The notes beneath the pieces were generated by a model that did not search any database, was not told the origin of the DNA, and was given only the letters and a program-made list of their open reading frames with translations. This document shows, piece after piece, positions 1-40,322 of a stretch of 64,000 nucleotides of DNA (its first letter is position 1; each line of letters begins with the position of its first letter). A program made the position numbers and the translations under genes. Origin of the DNA: Fistularia commersonii (taxonomy: Eukaryota; Chordata; Actinopteri; Syngnathiformes; Fistulariidae); assembly GCA_037954325.1 (NCBI GenBank), contig JBBMNZ010000016.1:2390001-2454000 (forward strand). Direction: 5' to 3'.

Positions 1-10
1 AGAGACAAGG

Positions 11-12
<2 letters not shown>

Positions 13-53
<41 letters not shown>

Positions 54-69
54 TTGAGTGCATATGTAA

Positions 70-110
<41 letters not shown>

Positions 111-127
111 GTGTGTGTGTGTGTCAG
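13..127. repeat. (TG)n microsatellite
   Basis: Interrupted TG dinucleotide array at the left edge. It opens chance frames of alternating Cys and Val, which are not genes. Confidence 0.95.
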
Positions 128-542
128 TGTCGGTGTGCATGAATACCTGTTTTTGTTTGTGTGCATGTGTGTGTTTGTGTTTGTGCGGTGTGTGTGTGTG
201 TGGTGTGCATGTGTGTGCATGCATGCATGCATGCATGTCTATGTGTGTGCTTGTGTTTGTGCGGTGTGTGTGCCCTCCCTGCCATCACACCCCATTGACC
301 TATCCATATGGCTGAGTGGGAACCGGAGCCCACGGGAATCCTGATCCGCGGGAATCCGACCCGCAACCAGACGTCCGCTGTGAAGGCCCCGCCCGTCCTC
401 ACTGACACCACCACACAAAAGACACACACTCCTCTGGCCCGCGGCCTTCCAGGAGACATCACACACACACACACACACACACACAATGAGCATGTGAATG
501 AAAGAACCAGTAAAAAGGTGTTGGCTTTCACTGACTTTTAAA

Positions 543-546
543 CACA

Positions 547-602
<56 letters not shown>

Positions 603-614
603 CACACACACACC
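543..614. repeat. (AC)n microsatellite
   Basis: AC array of about 70 bp with few interruptions. A shorter AC block lies just upstream at about 460-484. The interval from 615 to 1780 holds no gene I can support. Confidence 0.95.
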
Positions 615-1780
615 AAGGTATGGTGCAATGTGCAGAGCTGGAGGGGTCAGACAGACAGACAGACAGGAAGGTCTCCTTTCACAGGGTGTTAAAGCTGCAG
701 GACAAAGAACCTGAGCGTGGAGCTTCTATCTGAGCATCTGCTGGTCCACTTCCACTAAGACCTGGTGCTTTGGGGCACCACAGGACCGCCAGCCAACGTC
801 CAGGTGACCATCTCATGCAGAGTCCTCCCACCCATCCGTGCGTCGCTAACGGTTGCGGGCAACCCGAGAAGACCTCCGCTGACCTCGTCGGCCGAGCCGC
901 TCCTCACAAACTCTGGCCGTGACGGGCAGATGTGCTTCGTCCCAGATCATTAGGAGTGTTTGTTCCGGCCGATGTGAGCGTGCACGAGCAGGAAGGCCAC
1001 AGGGCAGCAACATCTGCGCACGCAAACATCTCAAGCCAGGAGGCCGCCGAGCTCTGCAGATGCCAGAGAAGAAAGACGTGCCTTTTCCTGAAGTCACATG
1101 GATCTGCCCGACAGGGTGGCATGGTTGTGTGTGTGTGTGTTTGTGTGACAGCCGGTCACCGGGTCTCAGAAGAATGTGCAGAGTGGTTTTTTGGGTAAAG
1201 CTGGAGACAAACAAACATCCTTCATGCCGAAGATACGGCCGGCCATCCGGCAGACACGCCATGTCCTCTGGGCGTGTCAGATGTTCTGTTTCCACGTCCA
1301 TTCGGACCTCCGGGGCGGGCCGTGGACCACCCGGAGGAGCTGGAGGTCAAATCACCTCCATGTTCTGCTCCCGGGGACCAGTAAACACCCGGGGCGCCTA
1401 GACCTAACCCGGCGTCTTCTTCTACACTGAGGGTCCTTCATTCAGTCAGTTCCTGTAAACATCTTTGGACCAACGTGCACCAAGAGTCATAACGAAGTCC
1501 TGGGACTGTGATCCTGAAGCTGGGGTTCCTGGGCCTGCGGCAACCCGCTGCCGGTTCGCCAGCCGGAGACAAGGAGGAGGAGATGTCCTCAGAGAGAACA
1601 TCTCATCAAAATACCCCACCGTTCTCCATCGTGGCCTCGGATGAGCACAGAAAACACCAGCACTGCTTGCGCCTCCGTCACCTCCATCACCTCTATCTCC
1701 TGAAGGAAGTAACACTGTGAGGCACCAACAGTGAAGACCTTGACTGACTCACTCGCTTTATATCTGATTGCTGCTGCCAT

Positions 1781-1814
<34 letters not shown>

Positions 1815-1830
1815 CACACACACACACACA
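1781..1830. repeat. (AC)n microsatellite
   Basis: AC dinucleotide array with one GC interruption. Further AC blocks follow at about 2397-2433 and 2872-2902, probably all inside intron 1 of the glypican gene whose first exon is at 2956-3121. Confidence 0.9.
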
Positions 1831-2393
1831 GTTTCATTGATGGGGAAAGCTGCCTTCAGCTGAAGACCTCTAGAACTGGTTGGTTGTGGTTGTCCTTGAA
1901 GGCCTCTACCTCACAGGGAGGAGCAGCTCCACTCCACGCTCTCGGTGGACCTGGAAGGCTGGAGATCATCCGCCGATCAGTCTCTGTTCTGATTGGCTGA
2001 GCGACGGGAGGGGTTCAAAGATACGCCACCTGAAATCATGAGGCCACCTGAAGGAAACGACTTGATCAGCAATCCAGAGCATCCTGGAGCAGGCGAAGAT
2101 CTACCCAGCTGAAGATCAGCAGGAGAGAGAGCATCGGCCAGGATGTCCTCAACCCTCTCCGGACCTTCAGAGGAGCTGAAATCATCACTCTGGGTGACAG
2201 TTTGAGGAAACCAGGAAATCGCCAGACATTTATATCCAAGATGTCCTGATGGCTGGAAAAGCTCCTCCAGGTGGAGGAGCATCTTCACCCACCCTCCTCC
2301 GCTGGAGACCTCTGAGCCTTCGTACTGTCCAACCACCCGCCCACACTCAAACAAGGGTTTATGCAAATCCCCCAAATCACTTCTCACCGTCTA

Positions 2394-2433
<40 letters not shown>

Positions 2434-2869
2434 ACCTGCAGTCTGAGGCAGCACAGACAATGGAAGCTGCATCCCCCCCTCGGCGGTCCAGCCCACACAG
2501 CGCATCTACACTTGTGTGTTTGTGTTGTGTTGTTGTGAAAAGTGCAGCACACACACCTGAACGCACACAACACACGCCAACATCTCCCGCACACAGGATA
2601 AACACCAGCATCCCGGGGGGACACAGAAAACACACATCTCCAGGGATACACAAAAACACACAACCTTCTTCACACGCAGGATACACAGCAGCATCTCCAG
2701 ACACACACCTGCAGTGTGTGAGGCAGACCCTCAAAATCACTTGTATATACACGCGCATGTGTGTATGTGTGTGTTTGTGTGTGTAAACAAGCCAAGCAAC
2801 CATAAACTTCCCCAAGTGTATCTTTGAGCTGCATGAAGTCACATCCTGTCGCGTACCGAGAGTCGAGTC

Positions 2870-2903
<34 letters not shown>

Positions 2904-2955
2904 TACACACTCCTCCTGCAGGTCCTCCCGGTCCCCCCGGCGGAGCGGGACTCAC

Positions 2956-3121
2956 CGGAGATCTCGGTCTGGGGCACCCAGGCCAGGGTGAAGCCCTTCC
3001 CGGTGTAGAACTGCCGCAGGTCGGCGCAGCTGCGCTCGGCCGCCCGGCCCGGGGACGCGCACACGCACACGCACGCCAGCAGGCACAGACGCGCCAGGAG
3101 CCGCATCCTCGTCCGCAGCAC
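2956..3121 (-). CDS. gpc6: Glypican exon 1 (probably gpc6), rest of gene off the left edge
   Basis: First coding exon of a GPI-anchored heparan-sulphate proteoglycan core protein. The frame starts with Met at 3121 (a second Met follows 15 bases later, at 3106). It has a Leu/Cys-rich signal peptide, then RSCADLRQFYTGKGFTLAWV and VPQTEIS. This matches the mature N-terminus of the GPC1/2/4/6 branch (RSCxEVRQxYxxKGFSLxxVPxxEISG). The exon ends in phase 1 at a TCCG|GTGAGT donor, where human GPC6 exon 1 also ends. The open frame continues into the intron, but that part is a TG repeat. The gene lies downstream of and in the same orientation as gpc5, which is the vertebrate GPC5-GPC6 arrangement, so gpc6 is the best name. 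From this exon alone I cannot exclude gpc1, gpc2 or gpc4. Later exons lie beyond position 1 or were not recognised. Confidence 0.8.
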
Positions 3122-3400
3122 CGACGGTCCGGAGACAAAGGCGTGCCGGCGGGGACGGCTGCTCCTCTTCCTCCTCTGCCTCCTCTTCCACCTCCTGCGC
3201 CGGCAGCAGCCCGGACTGCGTCTGCCGGGGACGAGCAGCGACGCACGGCTGGAGGTGTGAGGTACGCCCCTCCGCTTCCTCCTCCTCCTCTTCCTACTCC
3301 TCCTCCTCCTCTTCCTCCTCCTCCCTCCTCAGACAAAGAGGTGTGTGGGGGGGAGGGGGGTGTAAGATGGAATAAATGAGTTTATTGTCTCATTATTTTT
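3122..3400 (-). promoter_or_regulatory. CpG/GA-rich promoter and 5' UTR region of the glypican (gpc6-like) gene
   Basis: Directly upstream of the glypican exon 1 on the minus strand. The segment is CpG-rich near the start codon and then becomes a purine-rich (GAG/GGA)n tract, read as CTC/TCC on the plus strand at about 3160-3335. I see no clear TATA box. Promoter function is inferred from position only. Confidence 0.4.
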
Positions 3401-3499
3401 TCTAAAAATAAAGCTTCACAGCGGAATAAGTGTCCTGTCTAATCCGCCTGGGAGGAGGAGGAGGTGTTAATGCCCCGCTTCACCCCCTGCTGGCTGTTT

Positions 3500-3504
<5 letters not shown>

Positions 3505-3557
<53 letters not shown>
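3505..3557. repeat. (TG)n microsatellite
   Basis: Uninterrupted TG array of about 53 bp upstream of the glypican exon at 3.1 kb. Confidence 0.95.
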
Positions 3558-3558
<1 letters not shown>

Positions 3559-3741
3559 AAGGTGCGCGGTGCCAGCAGCGTCACCTGCAGGTTGTCAAGG
3601 TGGGACAAGGTATTTCCCAACGGGATACAAACCATTCATACAGAAATGTTTATATAACATTTAATTTGAAATAATCTTTTATTTAATTTTAAAGAAAACA
3701 ATGCTTGACATTAAAGAAATACTGATATCAAATGATATCAA

Positions 3742-4110
3742 TTTTGATTCTTCTTCTCTTTTTGGCTCTTCCCTTCAGGGGTCACCACAGAGAATCAACT
3801 TTCTCCATCTAACCCTATTCTCTGTATCCTCCTCTCTCACACCAAATACCTTCATATCTTCTCTCACTACATCCATAAATCTTCTCTTTGGTCCTCCTCC
3901 AGACCTCCTGCCTGGCAGCACCAATCCGTTTGCCAATATATTCTCTATCCCTCCTCTGTACATGACCTAACCATCTCACTCCAAAACATCTAATATGTGC
4001 CCTCCCTCTGATGGACTCATGCCTGATCCTATCCATCCTGGTCACTCCTCAACATCTTCATCTCTGTGATCTCTTGCTCTGCCTCCTGCCTTTTGGTCAC
4101 TGTAACTGTT
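3742..4110 (-). mobile_element. RTE-type LINE, 3'-truncated fragment (reverse transcriptase C-terminus)
   Basis: Read on the minus strand, the fragment has KRRFMDVVREDMKVFGVREE followed by DTENRVRWRKL and CGDP-stop. In another frame it has RMDRIRHESIRG, RWLGHVQRRD and EYIGKR. These are the closing motifs of RTE-clade reverse transcriptase as found in many fish copies. Frameshifts separate the blocks, so this copy is dead. It ends near the GAAGAGCC...GAAGAAGAA tail typical of the family. Two shorter relatives occur at 31.99 and 40.17 kb. Confidence 0.8.
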
Positions 4111-4684
4111 ATCAAATGATTTTTGATATAAAGTCGTATTTATTGCTGTAAAATACAGCTGATGATATATATATATATATATGTATGATATATAATTCAA
4201 CCGGCCCTGATGGTATGGAGGTGTGGTCCTGGTCCTGGTGTGCACTCAGGCTGGAGGTCCAAGGGACGGTCTCTGCTTGAACATGTCATGTTTCACCAGA
4301 CCACCTCCGAGTTCCTACTGGGACCCGGGTTCCCGTCTCTCCGCTGAAGCTGAGGAAAGCTGAGGTGTCATTCTGGGATGGTTGTAATTCCACCCTCCTT
4401 CCTGGACAGAAAGCTCCGTCCCTCCAAGGTCAGGTCCTCTGAAGCAGAACCCCTGGACCTTCTGTCCTCCCCGCCCCGGCTCCGGCGTGCACGTCCGTGC
4501 CGGGCTCGCACAACTTTCTCCGGCTTCGGGCCGACCGAGCCACATCCCTACTCCACACTGAAGGGAACTGGGAGGTGGAGAACCTGCAGAGGAGGTGGTT
4601 GGAGGAGCTGCAGGAAAATCTCACTGAGTCCACCTGAGAAGACCCTCCTGTGTGAAGACTGTCTGAATGTCCTGAGGTTGCTGG

Positions 4685-5060
4685 TCTGAGGTTGCTGTCT
4701 TCTGGTCCAGAAGTTGGTGTCCTTAAGTTGCCGTCAGCAGATCCAGAGGTTGCTATCTTTGGGTCCAGAAGTTGCTATCATCAGGACCAGAGGCTGGTAT
4801 CCTGAAGTTGCTATCTTCAGGTCAAGAGGTTGCCGTCTTCAGGTCCAGAGGCTGATGTCCTGAACTTGCCGTTTTCAGGTCCAGAGGTTGCTGGTCTGAG
4901 GTTGATGGCTTCTGGTCCAGAAGTTGCTATCTTCAGGTCCAGAGGCTGGTGTCCTAAAGTTGCCATCTTCAGGTCCAGAGGTTGCTATCTTCAGGTCCAG
5001 AGGATGCTGGTCTAAGTTTGATGTCCTCTGGTCTGGAGGTTGCTGTCTTCAGGCTTGCTG
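4685..5060. repeat. Minisatellite with CTTCAGGTCCAGAGGTTGC core
   Basis: About 12-15 degenerate copies of a unit of roughly 24-26 bp built on TATCTTCAGGTCCAGAGGTT. The copies alternate between AGGTTGCT and AGGCTGGT endings. The array lies in the gpc5-gpc6 intergenic space and I see no gene in it. Confidence 0.85.
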
Positions 5061-7681
5061 GAAGCCTCCACACGTTGTACCTCACGTTCAACACGTTGCT
5101 CCACGCTGCTGTGAGCGAGCAGCTGTCAGGGTGACAGGAAACACAGTGTTTGCTTAATAACAGTGTTCCTAATCACGGCCACGACCGCTCATTTCCGCCC
5201 CGTCCTCCCGAGGAGCACTTTCTGCCCCGGGGTGTGAGATGTTGTTGTGGAGCACTCGGGAAGGCCCCGCCCTGCTCTGCAGATCCTGGGAAACCTCCCG
5301 TTCCGCCGGTTTGCCGGAGAACCCGGCTTCGGATCTCCGGCAGCGCTGACTGGCACCGCTGGGAGAAATGTGAGCCCACAACAGCGATGCGAAAGCCCGC
5401 CGTTGTCTCCACCTGGTCTCATTCAGTCCTAAATGACTAAAGACAGATTTAAATACTTTAACACATCCCCGTCCGCGGGCGATTACCTCGTCCTGCCGCG
5501 GGATCTCAGCCAGTCACTCAGGACCTGCAGACAACAGGAGGGCCAAGGATCTCCAGGAGCGTGGCGAGGAACCAGCGGGGCGTGAAGAATATGTCAGGGA
5601 GGGAGATATAATGAAAGGGAAAGCCGGTGAGCCTGCTACGACCTGCACACACACCACCTGAAAATGTGTGTGTGTGTGTGGGAGAGGGGGTCCATGCAAG
5701 TATTTTTATCTTTTAATCCGTCTCCTCTGAAGCCTGGAAGCCTAAATGACGGATCTTTCCCCATCCGCTGGCTTAAAAGCCCCACCGAATGTAGCAGAGC
5801 TGTCAGTCAGCGTCTGTAGATCTGGTCGCCCAACGGCGCCGCGCTGCCACGGCAACCGTAAATCACAACCGGTGGAACGGCGCATCTCTCCTGCCGCTCC
5901 CGGGTGACTCGGAACCGCCGCCGCCGCCGAGCGTCGGCATGGCAACGTGGAGCCCAGGGCCCGTGGAGACCCGCCTCCACCGGAGGTCAGAGGTGGCCCA
6001 GGTTGTCCCCGGGACGTCGGGGACCTTCTCACCTTCTCCGTCTACACGTCCTCACTCCCAAACCTGCATCAGACTGACTGCGGCATCAGCGGAGCAACGC
6101 AACCTCTTGTTTCCAACAGAAAGATGAGCATAATACAAACTCGGCCGTTCTTCTGGTTAGGTTTACATATGGATGTGGGTCCGGCTTGAGTCCGTATGTG
6201 ACGCAAAGGGGAACTTCTCCGTTCCTCAGACCGTCCAGGCGTTGGGAGTGAGAAGGTCCCTCCTCAGGCCGGCAAAAGTATGAGATGGACCTCCATGAGC
6301 TGTGCAGGTTCGGTACAGCACCGGGTCAGTCCAGGTGTCTCAACCGTCAGGTTCAGGGCTACAGACTGGCGGATCTGACGGAGGTTGTGACGGTGGCAGA
6401 TGGGCTGTGGAGGGTGGAGAGGTATCTCCGGTCTCCCCGAGTCCCAGGCCTTGGACCAGCAGGTCCATCCTCCATCCTGAGGCCTCCTCCCAGTCCAGTT
6501 GGAGGAATCTTCTTCAAGTCCAAACGCTGTCGGACATCACAAGTCATCTCCGCCGCCGTCCGGCCGAGTTTGGCCGCCTGCTCTGACTGCCGCCGAGCCC
6601 GATGATGGACTTGGTCTGGTATCTGAATGTTTCTTAGTAGGCTTCCTCTCTGAAACCTCTGTGGGGGTCAAATCATGGAAATAAAATCCACATCCATATA
6701 GAGACCGTCTAGAGATCTTCTTTCTTGGAACCCTGATCACCACAGGCCTGCTTCTAGGACTCGCATCCAGTCAGAAGACCAACTGACCCGTGTTTGGTTT
6801 TCAGATGTTCCCAGAGACGCCTTAACGCTGGAGATACTTGAACTGCGAACATCTCCGCAGTCAGAGCATCTGGCCGTCTTGTCCTTCTCCAAGAAAAGCG
6901 AGCATCATTCCCTCTCACATCTCCATCTCCAGATCCATTTCAGCTGTTGGACTTTGAGGTGTGGACACAGTGGAGATACAAACTTCTGAGGTTAGGGACT
7001 TTTTGCATTCTAACAAGACCATGGATCAAGCAGACCAAGACCTGCTTCTGATGATCCAGCCGTTAGTGAAATCCCTGCTGGAACAATGAGGCCGTTTGAG
7101 GCGATGTAGATGATTCAGAGCTCCACCTCCATTCAGAAAGCAAGGTTGAAGTTCCCTTTGGCGAGACACCAAATACCCAGATGGAGTTCAACGCCCACAA
7201 AATGAATTTAAACATCATCATCATGACCTTCAAACCGGTGCATGAGGAATAAGGATGTTCAGGAAGATACTGCTGAAGGACATGAAGGATAACGTGGGGC
7301 GCAGCAGGAGGAGAAGGTCGGCTCCGGCGCTGCCCAGCAGGAGCCTCCTGCCGACGAGCCAATCAAACCTTCAAGAACCAGAAGCACAGACCAACCAGTG
7401 ACGGGTCAACCAGAGTGTCGGAGAAGGACTCGGACCAGCAGGTCCTGAGCCCCAGGGGGTAGCAGCTTCAGGAGGAGATCAGCTGGAGATCATTCACTAT
7501 CAATATCGTTTGGTCCCTGGAGGACACGGGGGTTGTATCTGCCCAGGAACCAGACCAGGACTAAGAGGTACTTCTGCAGACAAAGACCTGGATCTTCAAT
7601 AAAACACCTGAAACTGCAGAGGACTCGTTAGGATTCCAATCATGACGACTGTCTGAAACAAAGTACCTGTGTTGTGTGTGC

Positions 7682-7732
<51 letters not shown>

Positions 7733-7909
7733 CCTGCGTTCTCCACAGAGCTCCAGAAGGATATATGAAAGACACACTGTGTTGGGCCTTTGAACACAGA
7801 GTTTATTAGCAGGATATTAAAGTGATGTTAGCTGACAGGCTGAGGAGGGTCAGGGCTCCGTGGACAGAAGCTCCGCCTCTGGGCTTCAACACACACATAC
7901 ACACACACT

Positions 7910-7948
<39 letters not shown>

Positions 7949-9604
7949 ACACACACACACACGAGGGGGGGGGGGGGGTCCCAGAATAATCCTAGCAACA
8001 TTAATAATACTGTCATTGTGCACTTCCTCTAGAGGTCTAGTAGAAACAAACAAACTCTGGATATATTGATGTCGTTCTCAAAGTGAAGTCCAAAGTAGAA
8101 GAAGAGAGGGTGCGTGGCCTGCAGAAGAAGCACCACCGCAGGAGATCTCGCTGTCAGCTCTGAATATGAGGAGTTGGATGGAGGTGCCAAACCAAACGTG
8201 GAGATCTTGCAGGCTGTTCTGTGCCCCGTAAGGTTCATCCTGGAGCTCAGATCTTCACCGTCTGCTGACACTGGGACTCACATTCTCTGACGTCAGGTCT
8301 GGTGGTTGACATGAAAACGGTGGATCAGCTCTTTTGATGCTGGAGATGCCATGAGGACCACGGTGTCTGTGAGGCCCTCGTTCTTCCAGGAAACCCAAAC
8401 TGTTCCTTTCCTGTTCGTGAAAGTCCTCCGGGTTCTTGGACAACAGCAGCCGCATGGACAGGAATATACCCATGCTGCCAGTGTGTGTGTGTGTGTGTTT
8501 GTCTGAAGGTTCACTATCAGTTGTGTCACCTATCGTCGTTTGAGCTCCTGGGCCTGGACCCTGTTTGCAGGACAAGCAGAGTGGCGGGTTGGAGGTGCGA
8601 CGCTCCCAGGCAGGAGCTGGTGTTCCAGGCGACGTGGCGTGAAGCCTCGGAGAAGAAGCTCCAGATACGCTCTGTGTCCTTCATCTGCTTCATCTGGGTC
8701 ACTTTGAACCGCTGCCATCAGTGTTCGCGCTGCTGGCTGCGGAGACCCAGCCAAGAAGAACTGAAGCTGTAACATCCAGGACTCATTGGATGCAAACAGG
8801 ACAAGAGATTCCCAGGTTCTGGAGGTCAGACTAAACTTTAGATCTTTCACTCCTTCAACTGAAGGAGACATCATTCCGCAAAGCTGGCAGCAGATCCACT
8901 GAAGCAGTGTGAGCTAACTGGTGTGTGTGTGTCTCCCAGAGGAGGTCCATGGTGTTTTGTTTGTCCCATTGGAGGAGGAAAAGACGTCTTCTCTTTGAGC
9001 GAGGAACCGTCCAATCACATCTCTTCTAACCAAACAACTTCCTGGTTGGCTTCGCACCATCACACTGTTCCGAATGCTATCGTCCTTTGCATGACCTTCT
9101 CATACTCCCCAGGTCTTCTCCGGGAGGCACGAGGACTCGCCCGCCCGTTGCTGCCGCCGGTGCGACGGCTCGGGCGGTCATTCAGCTCCACGTTCTCTCT
9201 TCTTCTGGTGAACCTTCTGCGAGGACGGCAGAGATCCCACCGAGGACCCGATCTACCGCGTCATGGACCGCCGTCTGCCGCCGACGCACCGAGCGAAGGT
9301 CACGCAAAGGAACGCAAACATCCCATAATACCCAGGTCGATCCGCCCTGCACTGTATGTGCACACCCAGGTGCGGTTATCTATAGAAACTCCATATAAAT
9401 ATAGAATATATATATATATATAAACTGTATATTTGTATGTACACGTTCCGAAGCGGCGGGCTAAGCTAGCAGGTTAAATACAGACATGGAGGTCAGGACA
9501 GGTGATGGTCAGCACACCTGCTGCAGCCCAGAGGCAGGACCAGCTGGGCCTCCACCTCCTCCTCACATCCAGAAGCATCCCTTCGGTCCTCGCCGGCGCC
9601 CGGC
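5061..9604. other. Intergenic or gpc5 3' UTR space, no gene recognised
   Basis: No exon with family similarity and consistent splice signals was found. The stretch holds a (TG)n array at 7671-7731, an (AC)n array followed by a G run at 7884-7978, and single-copy DNA of moderate GC content. Part of 7.8-9.6 kb may be 3' UTR of gpc5 on the minus strand. Confidence 0.5.
7802..7807 (-). terminator. Candidate poly(A) signal for gpc5
   Basis: AATAAA on the minus strand, read as TTTATT on the plus strand. It is the nearest exact hexamer I noticed below the gpc5 stop codon, about 1.8 kb downstream. Assignment to gpc5 is by position only; there is no transcript evidence. Confidence 0.3.
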
Positions 9605-38608
<29,004 letters not shown>

Positions 38609-38800
38609 CGCAACATCTCAGTGAGTGAGCGCAAAGAGCCCGGGGAGAGCTGGAGAGGAGGAGGACGGGGGACCCCCGGGGGGGCGGACGGAGCGGCCGA
38701 AGCACACCCCGCCCTTCACAAGCGCTGCGGCTTAATTACTTAATTGATCCGCGTATCCTTCCGCCGCGCAGACACACCGGAAGCTGCACTTCAGCTCAAA
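38609..38800 (-). promoter_or_regulatory. gpc5 promoter and 5' UTR region
   Basis: CpG-rich sequence directly upstream of the gpc5 start on the minus strand, with GC-box-like runs (GGGGGGGCGG near 38675-38690) and no evident TATA box, followed by an AT-rich TTAATTACTTAATTGAT segment at about 38731-38748. The function is inferred from position. Confidence 0.45.
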
Positions 38801-39307
38801 AGGAAGTAATCCGTACAGCTGTTCGTTGTATGGAAGAGATGGCAGAGTTGTTTCCATCCCATAATAGTCCTCGCAACTTTCTCCAGAGTCGCTCCCCGAG
38901 CGGGCCGATGCGCCTCCTGCCGGTCACCCCCGGGACAGACGGCGTTCAGACACTAAAACGGGTTTCGTTTTCGTTTAAAAGTTACTTTTAAAAAGACGCC
39001 AAGTGTTTACGCCACGTGTCCCCAACCCGGAAGTGTTCCGTATGACTGATATTCCGGATCACTGATATTCCTCTGAGAAAAGGAACACTCTTTCCTCCCG
39101 GGAGGAACCCCGGTCCTGGACCGTGTCCTGCCCAGGCAAGTGCACCTCCTGCAGGATGAGCCGTCTCCTCGCCTTGTAGCGTCCTCCGACGCTAACATCA
39201 CCGTGAAGATAAAGCGGACGTGTTAGCCGTAGCATGTAGCGTGCATGCTAACGGCGATTAAAGGAGAGGAAAACATGCCATTTAACTCCCGTCTGAAGAA
39301 AAGACGC

Positions 39308-39312
39308 AAAAA
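39308..39312 (-). terminator. RNA polymerase III terminator of tRNA-Met
   Basis: TTTTT on the minus strand, five bases after the tRNA 3' end. This is the standard Pol III stop. Confidence 0.85.
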
Positions 39313-39317
39313 TCATG

Positions 39318-39390
39318 TGCCCCGTGTGAGGCTCGAACTCACGACCTTCAGATTATGAGACTGACGCGCTGCCTACTGCGCCAACGAGGC
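39318..39390 (-). tRNA. tRNA-Met (CAT), elongator
   Basis: 73-nt cloverleaf on the minus strand. The acceptor stem GCCTCGT pairs with ACGGGGC (with a G-T wobble) before the discriminator A. The A box is GGCGCAGTAGGCAGC, the anticodon loop is CTCATAA with anticodon CAT, and the B box is GGTCGTGAGTTCGAGCC, with T-loop TTCGAGC. There is no intron. It matches the vertebrate elongator tRNA-Met, not the initiator, whose acceptor stem begins AGCAGAG. It is an isolated gene between gpc5 and nasp. Confidence 0.95.
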
Positions 39391-39440
39391 TCGAATAAGG
39401 CGGTTGTGTTGCTGGTATATCTACACGATACAACCGCAAC

Positions 39441-39540
39441 ATTGCATTATATTATAATCATTTGGCAGTCGCTTTTATCCAAAGCGACTTACAAGAAGTG
39501 CTATTCAGTCACTGAAGATCCGAAGGCACAGTAGGCGGAA
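39441..39540. mobile_element. Fish interspersed repeat fragment (TTTGGCAGACGCTTTTATCCAAAGCGACTTACA type)
   Basis: Contains ATCATTTGGCAGTCGCTTTT followed by ATCCAAAGCGACTTACAAG, a motif very widespread in teleost genomes. I know it as a short non-autonomous repeat but cannot assign the superfamily from this piece. It starts 50 bp from the tRNA gene. Confidence 0.6.
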
Positions 39541-40164
39541 GTCATAAGAGACCACTCAACCAAATAGCCATCTCAGAACCATGTACATACATACATTCAT
39601 TTCATTGTTTTGTTTCTTTTTGGTGGGGGGGGGGTTAGGGGCTAAGTGTGATTAGTAGGGTAATGCTTGGTGAAGAGGTATGTTTACAGCTCACGGCGAC
39701 CCCGCGGCTCCTTTGGCGGACCCTTTTTTTTGCCTTCGAATACACTGACAAGTGAAGAATCAGAGTAATGACTGATAATTGATCAATCCAGTAGGAAATG
39801 GGGAGATCTCATACGCTCCATACATAGATGAATGAAATGAGATGAACATGAAATGCCAACCCAGGTCTTCGGATCGGTCGGCGGTTCACAGATCGGGTGA
39901 GAAGGGCCGGTGGGAATTGGCCTCATCTCGGACATCGTTCTCCTCTGCAAATTGCCTGCTTCTCTGGGCCGAATTCAGTTGTCTCCGTTATGGGAGATCT
40001 TCGCCGGTGGAATCCGTGACCTGAACACGCTGGACCGCTTCTCCTTCACCGTCAAACCCTCTTATCGCGTGGCCCCCGGCTCGGACACGCCACCTGCCGC
40101 GTCATACAGAAGGTCCCCGCATTTGGGCGACAACCGCAGAAGGTCAACCCATTCAGGAGCAGGA
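39541..40164. other. Intergenic, no gene recognised
   Basis: Includes a plus-strand open stretch (about 39910-40160) with coding-like composition, LWEIFAGGIRDLNTLDRFSF then TVKPSYRVAPGSD, which I cannot assign to a family. It may be the upstream remnant of the RTE copy that follows or a decayed exon. Confidence 0.4.
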
Positions 40165-40322
40165 AGGAGGTGGGCCAGTGAATATATTGGTGGGAGTATG
40201 CTCAGGTTGGAGCTGCCAGGCAGGAGGTCTGGGGGAAAACCAGGGAGGAGAGGAGACAGAGCAGAGGGTTGGATGGAGGGCTGGGACCCCTGAAGGGAAG
40301 AGAGGAAGAAGAAGAGTCAATC
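40165..40322 (+). mobile_element. RTE-type LINE 3' fragment
   Basis: Plus strand: RRWASEYIGG, LRLELPGRRSGGKPGRRGD and GWMEGWDP-stop, then GGGAAGAGAGGAAGAAGAAG. This corresponds to RWFGHVQRRDxEYIGRRMLRLELPGRR of the same RTE family as the copies at 3.7-4.1 and 32 kb, with internal changes. Confidence 0.72.

Noticed and set aside
18..344. Cys/Val and His/Thr repeat frames over CA/TG arrays here and throughout
   Set aside because: They are translations of dinucleotide microsatellites in every frame, with no family, start context or splice support.
2384..2955. Continuation of the glypican frame at 3121 to 2384 as one 245-codon protein
   Set aside because: A perfect donor (CG|GTGAGT) ends the exon at 2956 at the family's known phase-1 boundary. 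The rest is intron with TG repeats.
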